Assembly: GCA_040437565.1 (NCBI GenBank)
Contig: JBDOQK010000027.1
Location: 347,696-411,695 of the forward strand
Direction: 5' to 3'
Origin: Albugo candida
Taxonomy: Eukaryota; Oomycota; Peronosporomycetes; Albuginales
Length of the DNA: 64,000 nucleotides
The position numbers and the translations under genes are program-made. Positions within the stretch are counted from its first letter, which is position 1, and the number at the start of each line of letters is the position of its first letter. A model generated the notes under the pieces. That model was not told where the DNA came from. It saw only the letters and a program-made list of their open reading frames with translations, and ran no database searches. Below, in pieces: positions 38,571 to 50,139 of the stretch.

Positions 38571-41500
38571 TTAAAAAAACGAGTGGCATAAAGCACACGT
38601 ATTCCGCTCACGCAGTTCCTGTTCCAAAGTATAGTGCTTGCACGTTCTACATGAAACAGCACGTTGCTCAAGGATTGAGGCTCCTGTCACCATACACACG
38701 ACAAACGTTCGCGCGCAATTATTGCATCGATACTCCCAGTCCTTCACATAAGAATGGCAGTAAGGGCACTCCTTTGGACGTGTCGTGGGATCCACCGGAC
38801 GATTTTTGATAAAGATATCGAGTGCCAACACTCTGATTTGTTCCCTTATTTTTTCAGGTATGCTCGTGTCATTTTCCAATTTGATAAAAGCCCGAGAACA
38901 TTGATCATAATACTTCGTTTGCAAAGAAGTCAAAGCAATGAGTGAATAGATCTCGCGATTCTCCAAAATGTCATCATAAGAGGCAAGCTTGGTACTCGTA
39001 CGAAAAGCACGTTCCGTTTCATTTGTGTATAGCTGGCGATGCGCTAACAGAAACAGATGATACGCTTCTGCTCCACGCCATGGATTGTCCAGTATTCGAT
39101 TCTCGCCAGTCGCTGCGTCGTATTGCACAAGCGACTCCAAGGTATGCGCTGTTACTTGCGCTTTGGTTGCATTTGTGTCGAGTAATTGATTCCGCATTCG
39201 ATCGACTTCGAGTGCTGCAAGGACAAGTAATTTCTTCGCTTTCAGAGGATGGCGAGCAATTTGTTTGGCCAAAGTACCGAGCAAAACAGCGGCTTCCGAT
39301 GATTTATTGGCTCGACGGTATAGTTCGATCGCTTGTATCATTTTCCCATTCGATGTCAGATGTGTCGCGTATTTGACAAGCACTTTTTCGATCTCTGGAA
39401 AATTGTGATCTTCTGCGAGTGCTACAGCACGTTCCCATTCATTCAGTAGTACACAGACATCAATTGCGCTGTTGATATCATTAAGGCGTAGATAAACATC
39501 GACCGCGGAATCGCAAAGACCCGCACGAGCAAACTTTACAGCCATTTCACGTAGCACCTCCCCATCTTGTGGTAGATCCTGGACTAAAAGCTCCAACTGA
39601 TTATAATTCCCCACTTTATAAAAACAACGCGCAAGTGCGACTGTATTTCTGGATTGCATAAAATATCGAATTGCTTTTTCCCACTGTTGACGTTCCGCAT
39701 AATGCTCCCCGATCATATTATAAGCATTCAATAGCTCTTTGTCATTGCCTTCTGGATTTTTAGACTGCAAAAGTTGAACAACACGAAACCAATCGCCAAG
39801 TCGCTGTCGAAGTTCGATTGCTAAATCCTTGCGATCTATTTTACGATATAACGCCTCGGCTTCATCGAATTGGTGAAAGTATGCGGCGACTTCCGCCCGT
39901 TGTTTGACTTTGTCATTCAACAGATGCAGGCGTTTAACATATTGTATTCCCATGTAGTCGAGACTTTTGATGAAACCACGTTGTGCCATAGAAAAATCCA
40001 GATGCGACAATGCTGTTTCCGCAAGAAGGGACCAAAGACGAGGATGCGGATGCGTCTGTATGTAATCACAAGCTTCCTGCAGCCCAGAATTTTCGAGTAT
40101 ATCGCGTGCATCACGAAGCGATCGCGTTTCAAAATCCATCACCATAGACTTTTCTGGCTGCTCTGGATTAGCAAGAATGTCGTCCAAAAGAGCCGCTCTT
40201 ACTTGTAACGAAGTAAAGCTGCACAAATATCCGGATGAAGGAACTGGTTCTTCAGGTTCTGATCCGCCAAATAAATGCATTCGCGCTTTTTCCATCACCA
40301 CAAAAAGTTCCGGATTATCGTCCGCCCACTTCATGTCCCAAGTGTCTTTTTTCTCAAAATCCATCATTTTACCTCGAACCGCACTCAAATCTCCAGGCTG
40401 CCCGACCTCCATTATGGTCATAATCCCATTGATATCAATCACACACAATCTCGTCGAATCGCAATTTAGTGAGAGCATTTGCGGGCGGCAGTTCACAATG
40501 TACTTCATTTCTAGTGAAATATGAGGCAATGTAAAGCACAAAATGAAACCACTAGCCCTTGCAATCATGATCCAGGTTTCAGAAGCACAAATGGCACAGA
40601 TAGGGTCTTCAAGATGCCGCGGAGTATACCGAAAGCAATGCAGATCGCTTCCCTGTGTATCCTCCACGTAGAATATCTTTTCGCGAGTGACATCAGCAGA
40701 CTGGAAAATGTCAGACATTTCAAGTGTGTGCTCTGCTAATGACTCCTTTCTATAAGCATTACTACTAGAATTCCCTACGGAAAGCCCGGAAAGTTTGGAA
40801 TTCGATGTTCGATACTGCCAGACGTAGATCACATCCTCCGATGCAGCAACAACATGTCGTGAGGTCATTGCAATGAATCGAGGTTCAAAGACAAGTTGTT
40901 TCGTTTCAATTGGGGAACCGATTGTGTCACACAGAGTCAAAACGCATAGAATTCGCTCCGTTGACTCCTTTTGAACAGGCATTTCTTTCGTCGGATCGAT
41001 ATCCTCTGACACGTCTTCGTCCTGACGTTTTGACACAAGTACACAGTTCTCTCCTCCGGCGTGTATTTGCATCAAGTCTTTGACGAGTTTATTATAGCGT
41101 TCTCCAGTGTTGGCATTCCAAAAAATTATGACATTTTCTACTTGATCGACCCGATTGTAAGTGTAAACAACCGTGTCAGAATAGTATCCCCATTTGTATG
41201 CTGGACGTATGTTTGCAAAATAAATGTGCGATCCAACAGCCAGACAGACTCGCAAACCACTTCCTTCCCATGCTAGAGCCTCAATTCTACTTCCAGGAAC
41301 CCGGAGAGATCGAAGATGCTGTCCAAAAGGATCATAGAATTGCACAACATTATATTCCAAAGCTGTAGAATCCTTATTTTTGTCACTTGTACCATACTGC
41401 GTCCCGGCTNNNNNNNNNNNNNNNNNNNNNNNNNNNNNNNNNNNNNNNNNNNNNNNNNNNNNNNNNNNNNNNNNNNNNNNNNNNNNNNNNNNNNNNNNNN

Positions 41501-43186
41501 NNNNNNNNNGCTGGACGTATGTTTGCAAAATAAATGTGCGATCCAACAGCCAGACAGACTCGCAAACCACTTCCTTCCCATGCTAGAGCCTCAATTCTAC
41601 TTCCAGGAACCCGGAGAGATCGAAGATGCTGTCCAAAAGGATCATAGAATTGCACAACATTATATTCCAAAGCTGTAGAATCCTTATTTTTGTCACTTGT
41701 ACCATACTGCGTCCCGGCTAAGGCTATCACGGTACCATCATTATTCCATTTACACTGAGTCAATTCCATTCCAGTATCAATCAGAACTGCATTCTCATCA
41801 AAACGACCCCGCGTTATTTGAACTTTTCCATCACGAAATGCGACCGCTAGAGTCGGAGCATCATCAGTAACGTGGCCTTCACATCCGTCGTACCAGTGTA
41901 ATCCAACGATGCAATTGTCAGGCCCTGCGGATGTTTTACCTTCCAAAGCGTATAGTGTAAGGTTGCTTATCTTGTTCCCGTGAGCATCATGTACCGTTAT
42001 TTCACCACTCGCAGTAACAAACACAATTATTTTCCCATCGGGAGACCATTCCACTAACATCAGCTCTGTTTTCATCTCTTTGCCCCACAACCGACTTCCA
42101 TCAACGGATCCGACAATCACTGCTCCATCTTCGTATGCGATGCAAATCTTTTTCCCATCACTCGACCATTTCATATCTCTAACAATACTTTTGTTCCGAT
42201 TATTTACCATTTCTTCGTACCAGATACCGCGATGCAATGCCCATACTATAATCAATCCATTTTCGTCGCTGGTAGTGAGTTTACGATATATTGAATTCCA
42301 CGTTGCGCAAACCACACTATCATGATGCCCCTCCAATGTCTGATTCATGGTTAAATTGCTCGAAGCAGCTATTCCTCGAGGACCCTTCCCATCTGTCNNN
42401 NNNNNNNNNNNNNNNNNNNNNNNNNNNNNNNNNNNNNNNNNNNNNNNNNNNNNNNNNNNNNNNNNNNNNNNNNNNNNNNNNNNNNNNNNNNNNNNNNGTC
42501 GGAGCATCATCAGTAACGTGGCCTTCACATCCGTCGTACCAGTGTAATCCAACGATGCAATTGTCAGGCCCTGCGGATGTTTTACCTTCCAAAGCGTATA
42601 GTGTAAGGTTGCTTATCTTGTTCCCGTGAGCATCATGTACCGTTATTTCACCACTCGCAGTAACAAACACAATTATTTTCCCATCGGGAGACCATTCCAC
42701 TAACATCAGCTCTGTTTTCATCTCTTTGCCCCACAACCGACTTCCATCAACGGATCCGACAATCACTGCTCCATCTTCGTATGCGATGCAAATCTTTTTC
42801 CCATCACTCGACCATTTCATATCTCTAACAATACTTTTGTTCCGATTATTTACCATTTCTTCGTACCAGATACCGCGATGCAATGCCCATACTATAATCA
42901 ATCCATTTTCGTCGCTGGTAGTGAGTTTACGATATATTGAATTCCACGTTGCGCAAACCACACTATCATGATGCCCCTCCAATGTCTGATTCATGGTTAA
43001 ATTGCTCGAAGCAGCTATTCCTCGAGGACCCTTCCCATCTGTCTGAACGACAGATTCAAGTCGTAATACTTTGAGCAATCCACCCTCCCCTCCACAAACA
43101 ATCCAGCCTTGATCTGAATTCCAAGAACAACAATGTATCTGCACATTATTCGGTATCGCTATCTTCTTACTGAGATATATGAACAT
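38571..43186 (-). CDS. WDR35: Intraflagellar transport protein IFT121/WDR35
   Basis: With the copies at 41200-41719 and 41852-43043 collapsed, one intron-free frame of 1,219 aa runs from the ATG at 43186 ([14 protein letters not shown]), close to human WDR35 (1,181 aa). N-terminal WD40 repeats with the signature [34 protein letters not shown] and [16 protein letters not shown]; central [12 protein letters not shown] and TPR-like alpha-solenoid ([16 protein letters not shown]); C-terminal zinc-ribbon cysteines [18 protein letters not shown] and CRTCK...CALCH. IFT121 is an IFT-A subunit moving cargo in cilia and flagella, so the organism should build flagella (zoospores). Confidence 0.96.
41200..41719. 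repeat. Assembly gap 41410-41509 flanked by a 210-bp exact copy
   Basis: Bases 41200-41409 reappear at 41510-41719, inside IFT121. Copy plus gap is 310 bp and breaks the frame; collapse mends the annotation. Confidence 0.93.
41852..43043. repeat. Assembly gap 42398-42497 flanked by a 546-bp exact copy
   Basis: Bases 41852-42397 reappear at 42498-43043, inside the WD40 part of IFT121. Copy plus gap is 646 bp, again out of frame until collapsed. Confidence 0.93.
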
Positions 43187-43627
43187 TTCTATTTCTCGAA
43201 TCAATGGCTTAAATCTTAAACGACACTCGAAAGGTCACACCATTATGATTAAGGTGCTTTACATTATAGACACGTACGGGTCAGCGATGACGTCACAAAT
43301 CGATGTGTCGTACTATTCGATTGGTAGAACAAATGATGGACACGTGGTAGGACACATGTAAAAGCCATCAGTAAGGATAATGGTCATAGGTAAAGTACTA
43401 GCGATGAGATGGCAGATGGCAAGCTTCTCCATAGAACTGCGTTTGTGACACGTGAAATGTCAGTCTTAACAATTTAACAGCCAGTTCTCTGTCTATTTAT
43501 TTAAATTTTATTCTGAAAGTGCGAAAAATCGATAGAATTGCCCGAGTATCGTTATCAGCCGTTTTGGAGCCAGTTATTATTCCTATATATAGTCAACTTG
43601 AGACAAATCATTCATTTGAAAACAGAA
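43187..43627. promoter_or_regulatory. Divergent promoter region with a palindromic CRE-like site
   Basis: The 441 bp between IFT121 and the two-TM gene contain a perfect TGACGTCA palindrome at 43288-43295, the classical CREB/bZIP half-site pair, about 100 bp upstream of the IFT121 ATG. Whether any factor binds it here is unknown. Nothing else recognised. Confidence 0.35.
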
Positions 43628-45436
43628 ATGCCCGAATCAGTACCCGCTGTAGCTGTAAACTCGCTAACAGAGACGTCAGCGAGACATCAAGCGACCGCCA
43701 AGTCGGAGCTGAATGCGGTTTCGCTCTTTTTTTTGATGAGCATATGTATCGTGCTTGGGTTCAATGCAGTCAAATTGATTTATTCACGGCCATTTTGGAT
43801 GATGCACATCTCTAGTATCCTCATCTTGATACTCGCCTCCATCATTGTTTATATTTTAGCTTTGTCAATGACAATGAAAGGTGTGCAGAAACATATTACG
43901 GACATGAAAACTCAGTTGCTTGAACGAGTCGGAAAATGGCGTATAAATACACAAAACATGACTCTACCATGCTCATTTACCATACCTGCTATGGAATGTA
44001 CACAAGGAACAAGAAGCGTTGAGCCATCACAAAAGGTGCTTCCACGGAAGGCACATCTGCCCGAGTCAATTGATACAAATGTGACCNNNNNNNNNNNNNN
44101 NNNNNNNNNNNNNNNNNNNNNNNNNNNNNNNNNNNNNNNNNNNNNNNNNNNNNNNNNNNNNNNNNNNNNNNNNNNNNNNNNNNNNNCTTGGGTTCAATGC
44201 AGTCAAATTGATTTATTCACGGCCATTTTGGATGATGCACATCTCTAGTATCCTCATCTTGATACTCGCCTCCATCATTGTTTATATTTTAGCTTTGTCA
44301 ATGACAATGAAAGGTGTGCAGAAACATATTACGGACATGAAAACTCAGTTGCTTGAACGAGTCGGAAAATGGCGTATAAATACACAAAACATGACTCTAC
44401 CATGCTCATTTACCATACCTGCTATGGAATGTACACAAGGAACAAGAAGCGTTGAGCCATCACAAAAGGTGCTTCCACGGAAGGCACATCTGCCCGAGTC
44501 AATTGATACAAATGTGACCGATACTGGTCAGGCCCCAGATGCATTGTATTTTGGTACAATAATTGATGTACAAGGTACCCATGGATCTTTGATCCCTCAT
44601 CTGATAGATCAGAAGAAGCTTGGTACATTATATCCGCCCAAGAATGATTCCATGGTAGATAGCAGATTTCCCTGGATTATTCCGTTTGTGCTGGCAAACA
44701 GCGAGTTTCCTTTACTTGATTGGGAGACATTTGTTGGAAAAACTGTGCGCTTTGCGATGTCAAATCGAGACAATTTTGAAGAAAAACTAGTTGCCTGTAA
44801 TATCAGACCAGTGCTTTCCACGGCAGAGGTACAGGAAGAGATTAGCAAAAGTCGGAATGCTTTGCTTATATGCAATCAAGCGCGCCAGGAGTCATTTGCT
44901 AAAGCGATGGAGNNNNNNNNNNNNNNNNNNNNNNNNNNNNNNNNNNNNNNNNNNNNNNNNNNNNNNNNNNNNNNNNNNNNNNNNNNNNNNNNNNNNNNNN
45001 NNNNNNNNNNNNGATCCCTCATCTGATAGATCAGAAGAAGCTTGGTACATTATATCCGCCCAAGAATGATTCCATGGTAGATAGCAGATTTCCCTGGATT
45101 ATTCCGTTTGTGCTGGCAAACAGCGAGTTTCCTTTACTTGATTGGGAGACATTTGTTGGAAAAACTGTGCGCTTTGCGATGTCAAATCGAGACAATTTTG
45201 AAGAAAAACTAGTTGCCTGTAATATCAGACCAGTGCTTTCCACGGCAGAGGTACAGGAAGAGATTAGCAAAAGTCGGAATGCTTTGCTTATATGCAATCA
45301 AGCGCGCCAGGAGTCATTTGCTAAAGCGATGGAGGATATCAAAATGATTTCTCCTCGTAATGTACCAGTCATCCATCATCTCGATTTGATTCAGTATGCA
45401 GCCAACTTGGACTCTCAAGGAGAGTGCTCACAATAG
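43628..45436 (+). CDS. Unrecognised protein with two N-terminal transmembrane helices
   Basis: With the two copies collapsed the frame from the ATG at 43628 (MPESVPAVAVNS) is 317 aa. Two hydrophobic helices, about residues 33-55 (SLFFLMSICIVLGFNAVKL) and 61-84 (ISSILILILASIIVYILAL), form a short hairpin, followed by a ~230-residue soluble region starting with a charged helix (GVQKHITDMKTQLLERVGKW). The soluble part has weak landmarks only (FPWIIPFVLANSEFPLLDW). No signal peptide, no catalytic motif and no family recognised. The hairpin could shape or tether to ER-type membranes, but that is speculation. Confidence 0.75.
43754..44519. repeat. Assembly gap 44087-44186 flanked by a 333-bp exact copy
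   Basis: Bases 43754-44086 reappear at 44187-44519, inside the two-TM gene, making it look as if the membrane hairpin occurs twice. It does not. Confidence 0.92.
44591..45334. repeat. Assembly gap 44913-45012 flanked by a 322-bp exact copy
   Basis: Bases 44591-44912 reappear at 45013-45334, inside the two-TM gene. Copy plus gap is 422 bp, out of frame until collapsed. Confidence 0.92.
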
Positions 45437-45732
45437 TGTGAAACGAAGCGGTGAGGTTAGCACAAGGGGTCCATTAGTAATTTTCTTTATGGATCATATC
45501 AATTATTTTGATGCCGAAAACTTTTTGATTGTTTTTGCTAAAATCTCTCCGCAAATTTGGTTCTAGACAGCAATACGCAATGTGTCTGCCAATACTCGTC
45601 TAACAAAGTACTCACTGGTCACATAGCTATGATATTCGCAACTTCGTTTCATCGTCAAACGAGTTTTCACTATGTTCATATTGATGTTTTAGATCGCCAT
45701 ACCGAGAGACTTGATAGAGTCAAAAAGAAGAC

Positions 45733-47673
45733 TTAGTGCCCGGCTTTTGATCTATTGAGACCTTTATCATGTTCCAGCTTTGCGAAAAATGCTTTAGAAT
45801 TAGTCAAGTGCCCCGAGTCTGATGATTTAATTCCGTTCCCATCAATGATGGTTTTGGCGTCCCGCATGTTTTGTATCATGTTCCTTCTTGCAAGCTTTTC
45901 ATTCATTTTGGAATCTGTTTTTGCAGCCACGATTTCTGATGCGATCAATTCTTTTCGATGCTTTTGACGAGCACGTTTGCCGGCACTGCGTGTCGCTTTA
46001 CGTTCATTTTGGGTCATTTCGTCCTTTGAAAGCGGTATGACTTCACCTCTCTTCCTCTTCTTCTCGAAAATCTCTTCAGGGGCTTTCAAATTTGCATCAC
46101 TGATCCCAACAGGTATCATTTCTTCCAGAGCGATTGCTGGAACTGATGGTTTCACTTGTAATTCTTTTACGGCCGGTTTCGGTGTAAAGTGGAAATTCGA
46201 CAGTGCATCTAGCTTCCAGCATAGCCGTTCATACATGACAGTAATCTCATCCTGATCTTTTTGACTTTCCGGATCTATCCCGCTCCTCGATGTTGTCTTC
46301 AAGAATTCTCTTTCATAAATATCACCAAGGCCTTCTTTCGACTTTTCCATAGAAACATCCACTATCTTGCGCGTCTTGGTAAGATCTTCATCAGGAACCC
46401 TTCCGACAACGTCATCGAATCGATCTTCTGAGATTCGTTGTTTGATCAGTTCCTCCAATTTCAACGAAGACTCTGCAGTGACGGCCGGAGCATTGATTAC
46501 TGGTCGATCATATTCCAGCACTGCCTCCAAAAGACTATTTTCAGGTCGAAGAGAGGATCGTACTTCTCCCTGCAGCTGCCATGGTTTGTCTTTTATTGCA
46601 TCATTTTCCAGTTGATCAATTTGCTTATTTATGGTCATCTGCCGATTTTGATGTGAGGACATCATGATACCGCGTTCCGCACAAGTATCGTCGTCCTCTT
46701 GCTTTGGCTGATGGCTTTCACCACCGACGCCTACATCTTTTGTGGATTCTTTAGGACGTTCTTCTTTACCGTCACTGTGTTTTGTTTTCGATCGGCTAAT
46801 ACGATCTTGAGCATTTTCTATGTCTGTTCGATCATCGAAAAAATCGTTGTACTTGAAAGTATCCTCGGCCTCGTCGTCATCTGATGACTGATCAGACGCA
46901 GACTCGGCACTATCACCAGCCTCTACTTCATCATGGCTTTTCTCCATCTCTTCGGCTGCCAAATCCATTTCATCCCAATCAAAAAAACTCGGACTAGATA
47001 TTTGGATTTCAGTTCGGCCATACTCCTTTGAGCTAGTCACTTCTTTGGGCATGTCGTTGCGTTCAGCTTTGCTGCTTTTGGATTCATCGTCTGATTCCTT
47101 GCTTGTGGCTGCAGCTAGTTCAAGACATTCTTGATCGGAAGGACTTGGTGAAGGAGCCGTGCTCTCTGATTGCCTTGAGTCATTAATACACAATCTGATA
47201 CTTGTCGAGTTGCTTGCGAAAGATCGAATGTAATCAGATACTTGCTCAAGCAGCGGCTTGTTGAGTAGATCTATCTGCTCCCAGATCTGGTCAGAATCAA
47301 AGCCGTCAATATAGAGCTCTTCCAACGTGGTCTCTTTGCTTCTCGAATCAAACTGAGCACGGAAATCGAAAATATATTTGACAAAGTTTCTTGTGTCTGC
47401 GACTAAGGATTTTGATCCGCCTATAAATCTCTACGAAATCAATACAATTAGCTACATAATACGATGCTGTTGATGATACATTTACCTCTGGGTTTGTTAA
47501 AACCTTTTCTTCGAAAGTTGCCAACGTTTCTNNNNNNNNNNNNNNNNNNNNNNNNNNNNNNNNNNNNNNNNNNNNNNNNNNNNNNNNNNNNNNNNNNNNN
47601 NNNNNNNNNNNNNNNNNNNNNNNNNNNNNNNTAAAACCTTTTCTTCGAAAGTTGCCAACGTTTCTCTGTCCAT
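45733..47673 (-). CDS. MPHOSPH10: U3 snoRNP protein MPP10, 2 exons
   Basis: 583 aa. Exon 1 is 18 codons (MDRETLATFEEKVLTNPE) made from 47673-47632 joined to 47497-47486 after collapsing the 34-bp copy; exon 2 is 47430-45733; intron 55 nt. Family landmarks: IDGFDSDQIWEQIDLLNKP in the N-terminal helical part, FFDDR within an acidic Ser/Asp/Glu-rich middle, and the diagnostic ERLCWKLDALSNFHFTPKP followed by a basic KKRKRGEVIPLSKDEMTQNE region. MPP10 joins IMP3 and IMP4 in the small-subunit processome, needed for 18S rRNA cleavage in the nucleolus. That the tiny first exon falls in phase exactly after collapse supports both the gene model and the artefact reading. Confidence 0.95.
47498..47665. 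repeat. Assembly gap 47532-47631 flanked by a 34-bp exact copy
   Basis: Bases 47498-47531 reappear at 47632-47665, within exon 1 of MPP10; the shortest of the twelve copies. Confidence 0.9.
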
Positions 47674-50139
47674 TTTTCGAGACTATTGTAACCCAATCAC
47701 TTAATGTAAGTTCGTCATGATGGGCAAAGTACGGTACAGAACTGCTCGCAATTGCAAAATTCGACAGTAACTAATGAAAGGTATATTGGTATAGATATCG
47801 TCAATTTATGTTGTGCGCTGACTCTATTTGCCTAAAAGAAGCTTCTAGTAAACAAATAGAAAAACAAAGATAACAAATCTATTGACATCAAGCGACGATG
47901 ACGTTGATGAGCACGTTTGTTCTTTGACATGATGAGATTCCGAAAGACTCACGGACCAACGAGCATTACTGATCAATCCTAGCCTTCCTTTTCTGCACTG
48001 TCTCGCTTTTTCAGATTGTATTGCTGGCTTTATGGGAACCCTCAGTGTTTCTCTATGATAGAATACAATCTGTGATCATTCGGATTTCTCTCGTCGACAA
48101 GGAGCTTCGTATAAAGATCGGCGCTTGAGTGTGAGCATTCTTATAATTGGCATGTGTTTTTTCAACAGCTCTGATATCCGGTCAATCTCACCTTGGCAAG
48201 ATTCATTTCACAAATGATCTACACCGGTGGTCTGCATTTGATGCGAGTTTTACGTTTTTACGCTCGATTATAACGTCTAATCTTATGCGATCAAAAATAC
48301 TCCTTGGCGTTGCCGAGTTGTAGGGCACCTTGAATATTCGGACTTTCCGCGGATATGTTTTGCGAGAACACAACCATTATAACTGGGCGACTTCTGAGTC
48401 ACATTATTCCATGGACAGTAACATATGTGCCAGATAAAGGGTATTTGGTGCGCAATCGAGTGGACTTTACCACCATAATCGCTACTATATTGCCAAAGTT
48501 TTTCATAATATCGTACGTCGAATTATTAAGGGGGTGCGATAAGATTTGCCTATGGGAGTCAACGTTAGTTCGATCTGCGAATTCTTCGATGCTAGTGAAA
48601 ATCACGCCGTCTGACTTCAAACGAGATCGACGACATCAATAAGGACATCAACTACATAGCCTGCCACGTCTCGTAGAGTAGTTTATAAAAGCTGCTGCTT
48701 GTTCAGCCTCCAGCAATGAATAGAGCAACTTGCTTGGTTGGCCTTACAGAAATTTCTGCCTATCACTGATCCAAAGGGATACTTTTCATTTGCATGAACA
48801 ATCACACCTATGCCAGTCCGTAGTATGGAAAGCGCATTGTAATTGTTCTATTGGGAGAAAGTATGGTGATAGAAGTGACCACGACAAAAGAAGCCCCTGA
48901 AAAAACATTTCCAGATTGCGTGTACGACGTTAGCGGCACATCGAAGCTGCTGGATTCACGATACCTAAAAACGGCATTCACGTCAAGCGTTGCGATTGCT
49001 GACTCGAAGTGCACGTACACTGAGCGTGGTCTCATGATTACGAAGGTTTGGATCTGGATCTGTCAAGAAATGAAGAGACTCCCATTGCGCTCAGATCAAG
49101 TAATTTGGTAAATTCAGACGTATCTGTTTGCTCGTCTGAAAGCCTCGATATCTACCAAACGACCGCGGAAATCATTTTTCTGAACAACACAACTGTCGGA
49201 GGCAAGATATTCCAAGCGTTCAGTCAGCACGCACTATTCGACGCCATTTACTTCCTCCCAGAGTTTGCTATTTCAATTATTTGATATCGCAGGAGTCAAG
49301 CGACCAATACCCTTCGACCCGATGCAATGAATTCAAAAACATATGGCGCCAGTGGAAGCTTCCATGGTCCACTAGGTGAAACAAGAGGAGTGTATATGCT
49401 CCAATAAGATTTTCTAGTCCCCTCGCATTTTGGGAGTCAATTTGAATGATTACGGCAATAGAATTAACCACTATAATTTCGGGTTATTGCCGATAGAGTG
49501 CTTCGTCGTTAGATGCTTCACATAATCCAAGAGTATCCGGAAAATTCCCTGACAGTAATGGCGCTTTCTCCCCAGGAAGCCATCTAGTGCTGCTTGATGG
49601 GGCTGTGAAGCTGACCAGTTTCTGGACGACTTGACAGCTCATGTGCATGCTGATTTGGTCGAGCACATGCAGAAGAGACCTCAACTATACCAAACCTTAA
49701 TATATCGGCTCTTGCATTGACCAATTCATTCAAATACACGTCATATGAGCATCAAACATCCAAATAAAAACGCACTATCAACACTACAAAGAAATATTTG
49801 TACTATAGTGCGGGACATCTATAACCACCAACTATTCAAGAGGCGGTTCGGGCTGTATCACATCCAGTAGGATTTATCTTGATCAAAATATGGCTACAGA
49901 ATCAGATTTATGTTCGGTTAATTTTTGGCGAATATATGGGAATTCTAAAACCGAGATATGTCAAGGGATTTGGCTTGGGCAGCAGAATTTTGGCCGGTCC
50001 TAAAAAGAACTCCAATAACACGATAGCCAATCAGAGGACTTCCTTTGTAGCCAATCAAGTAGCTCAGCGTCTATAATCACTTACCTCTTGTTTAGACGGT
50101 CGACCCTCGTTGCTATTTCTTTACAAGCACAATCAAAGA
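47674..50139. other. Gene-poor AT-rich region
   Basis: No recognised gene. Two plus-strand frames at 48851-49111 and about 49040-49284 are adjacent in different phases and hydrophilic, and might be one decayed short gene, but I recognise no family. Confidence 0.4.

Noticed and set aside
48851-49284. A short gene split by a frame change
   Set aside because: Two adjacent frames look hydrophilic, but no family is recognised and both strands have similar open frames, so coding status is not supported.
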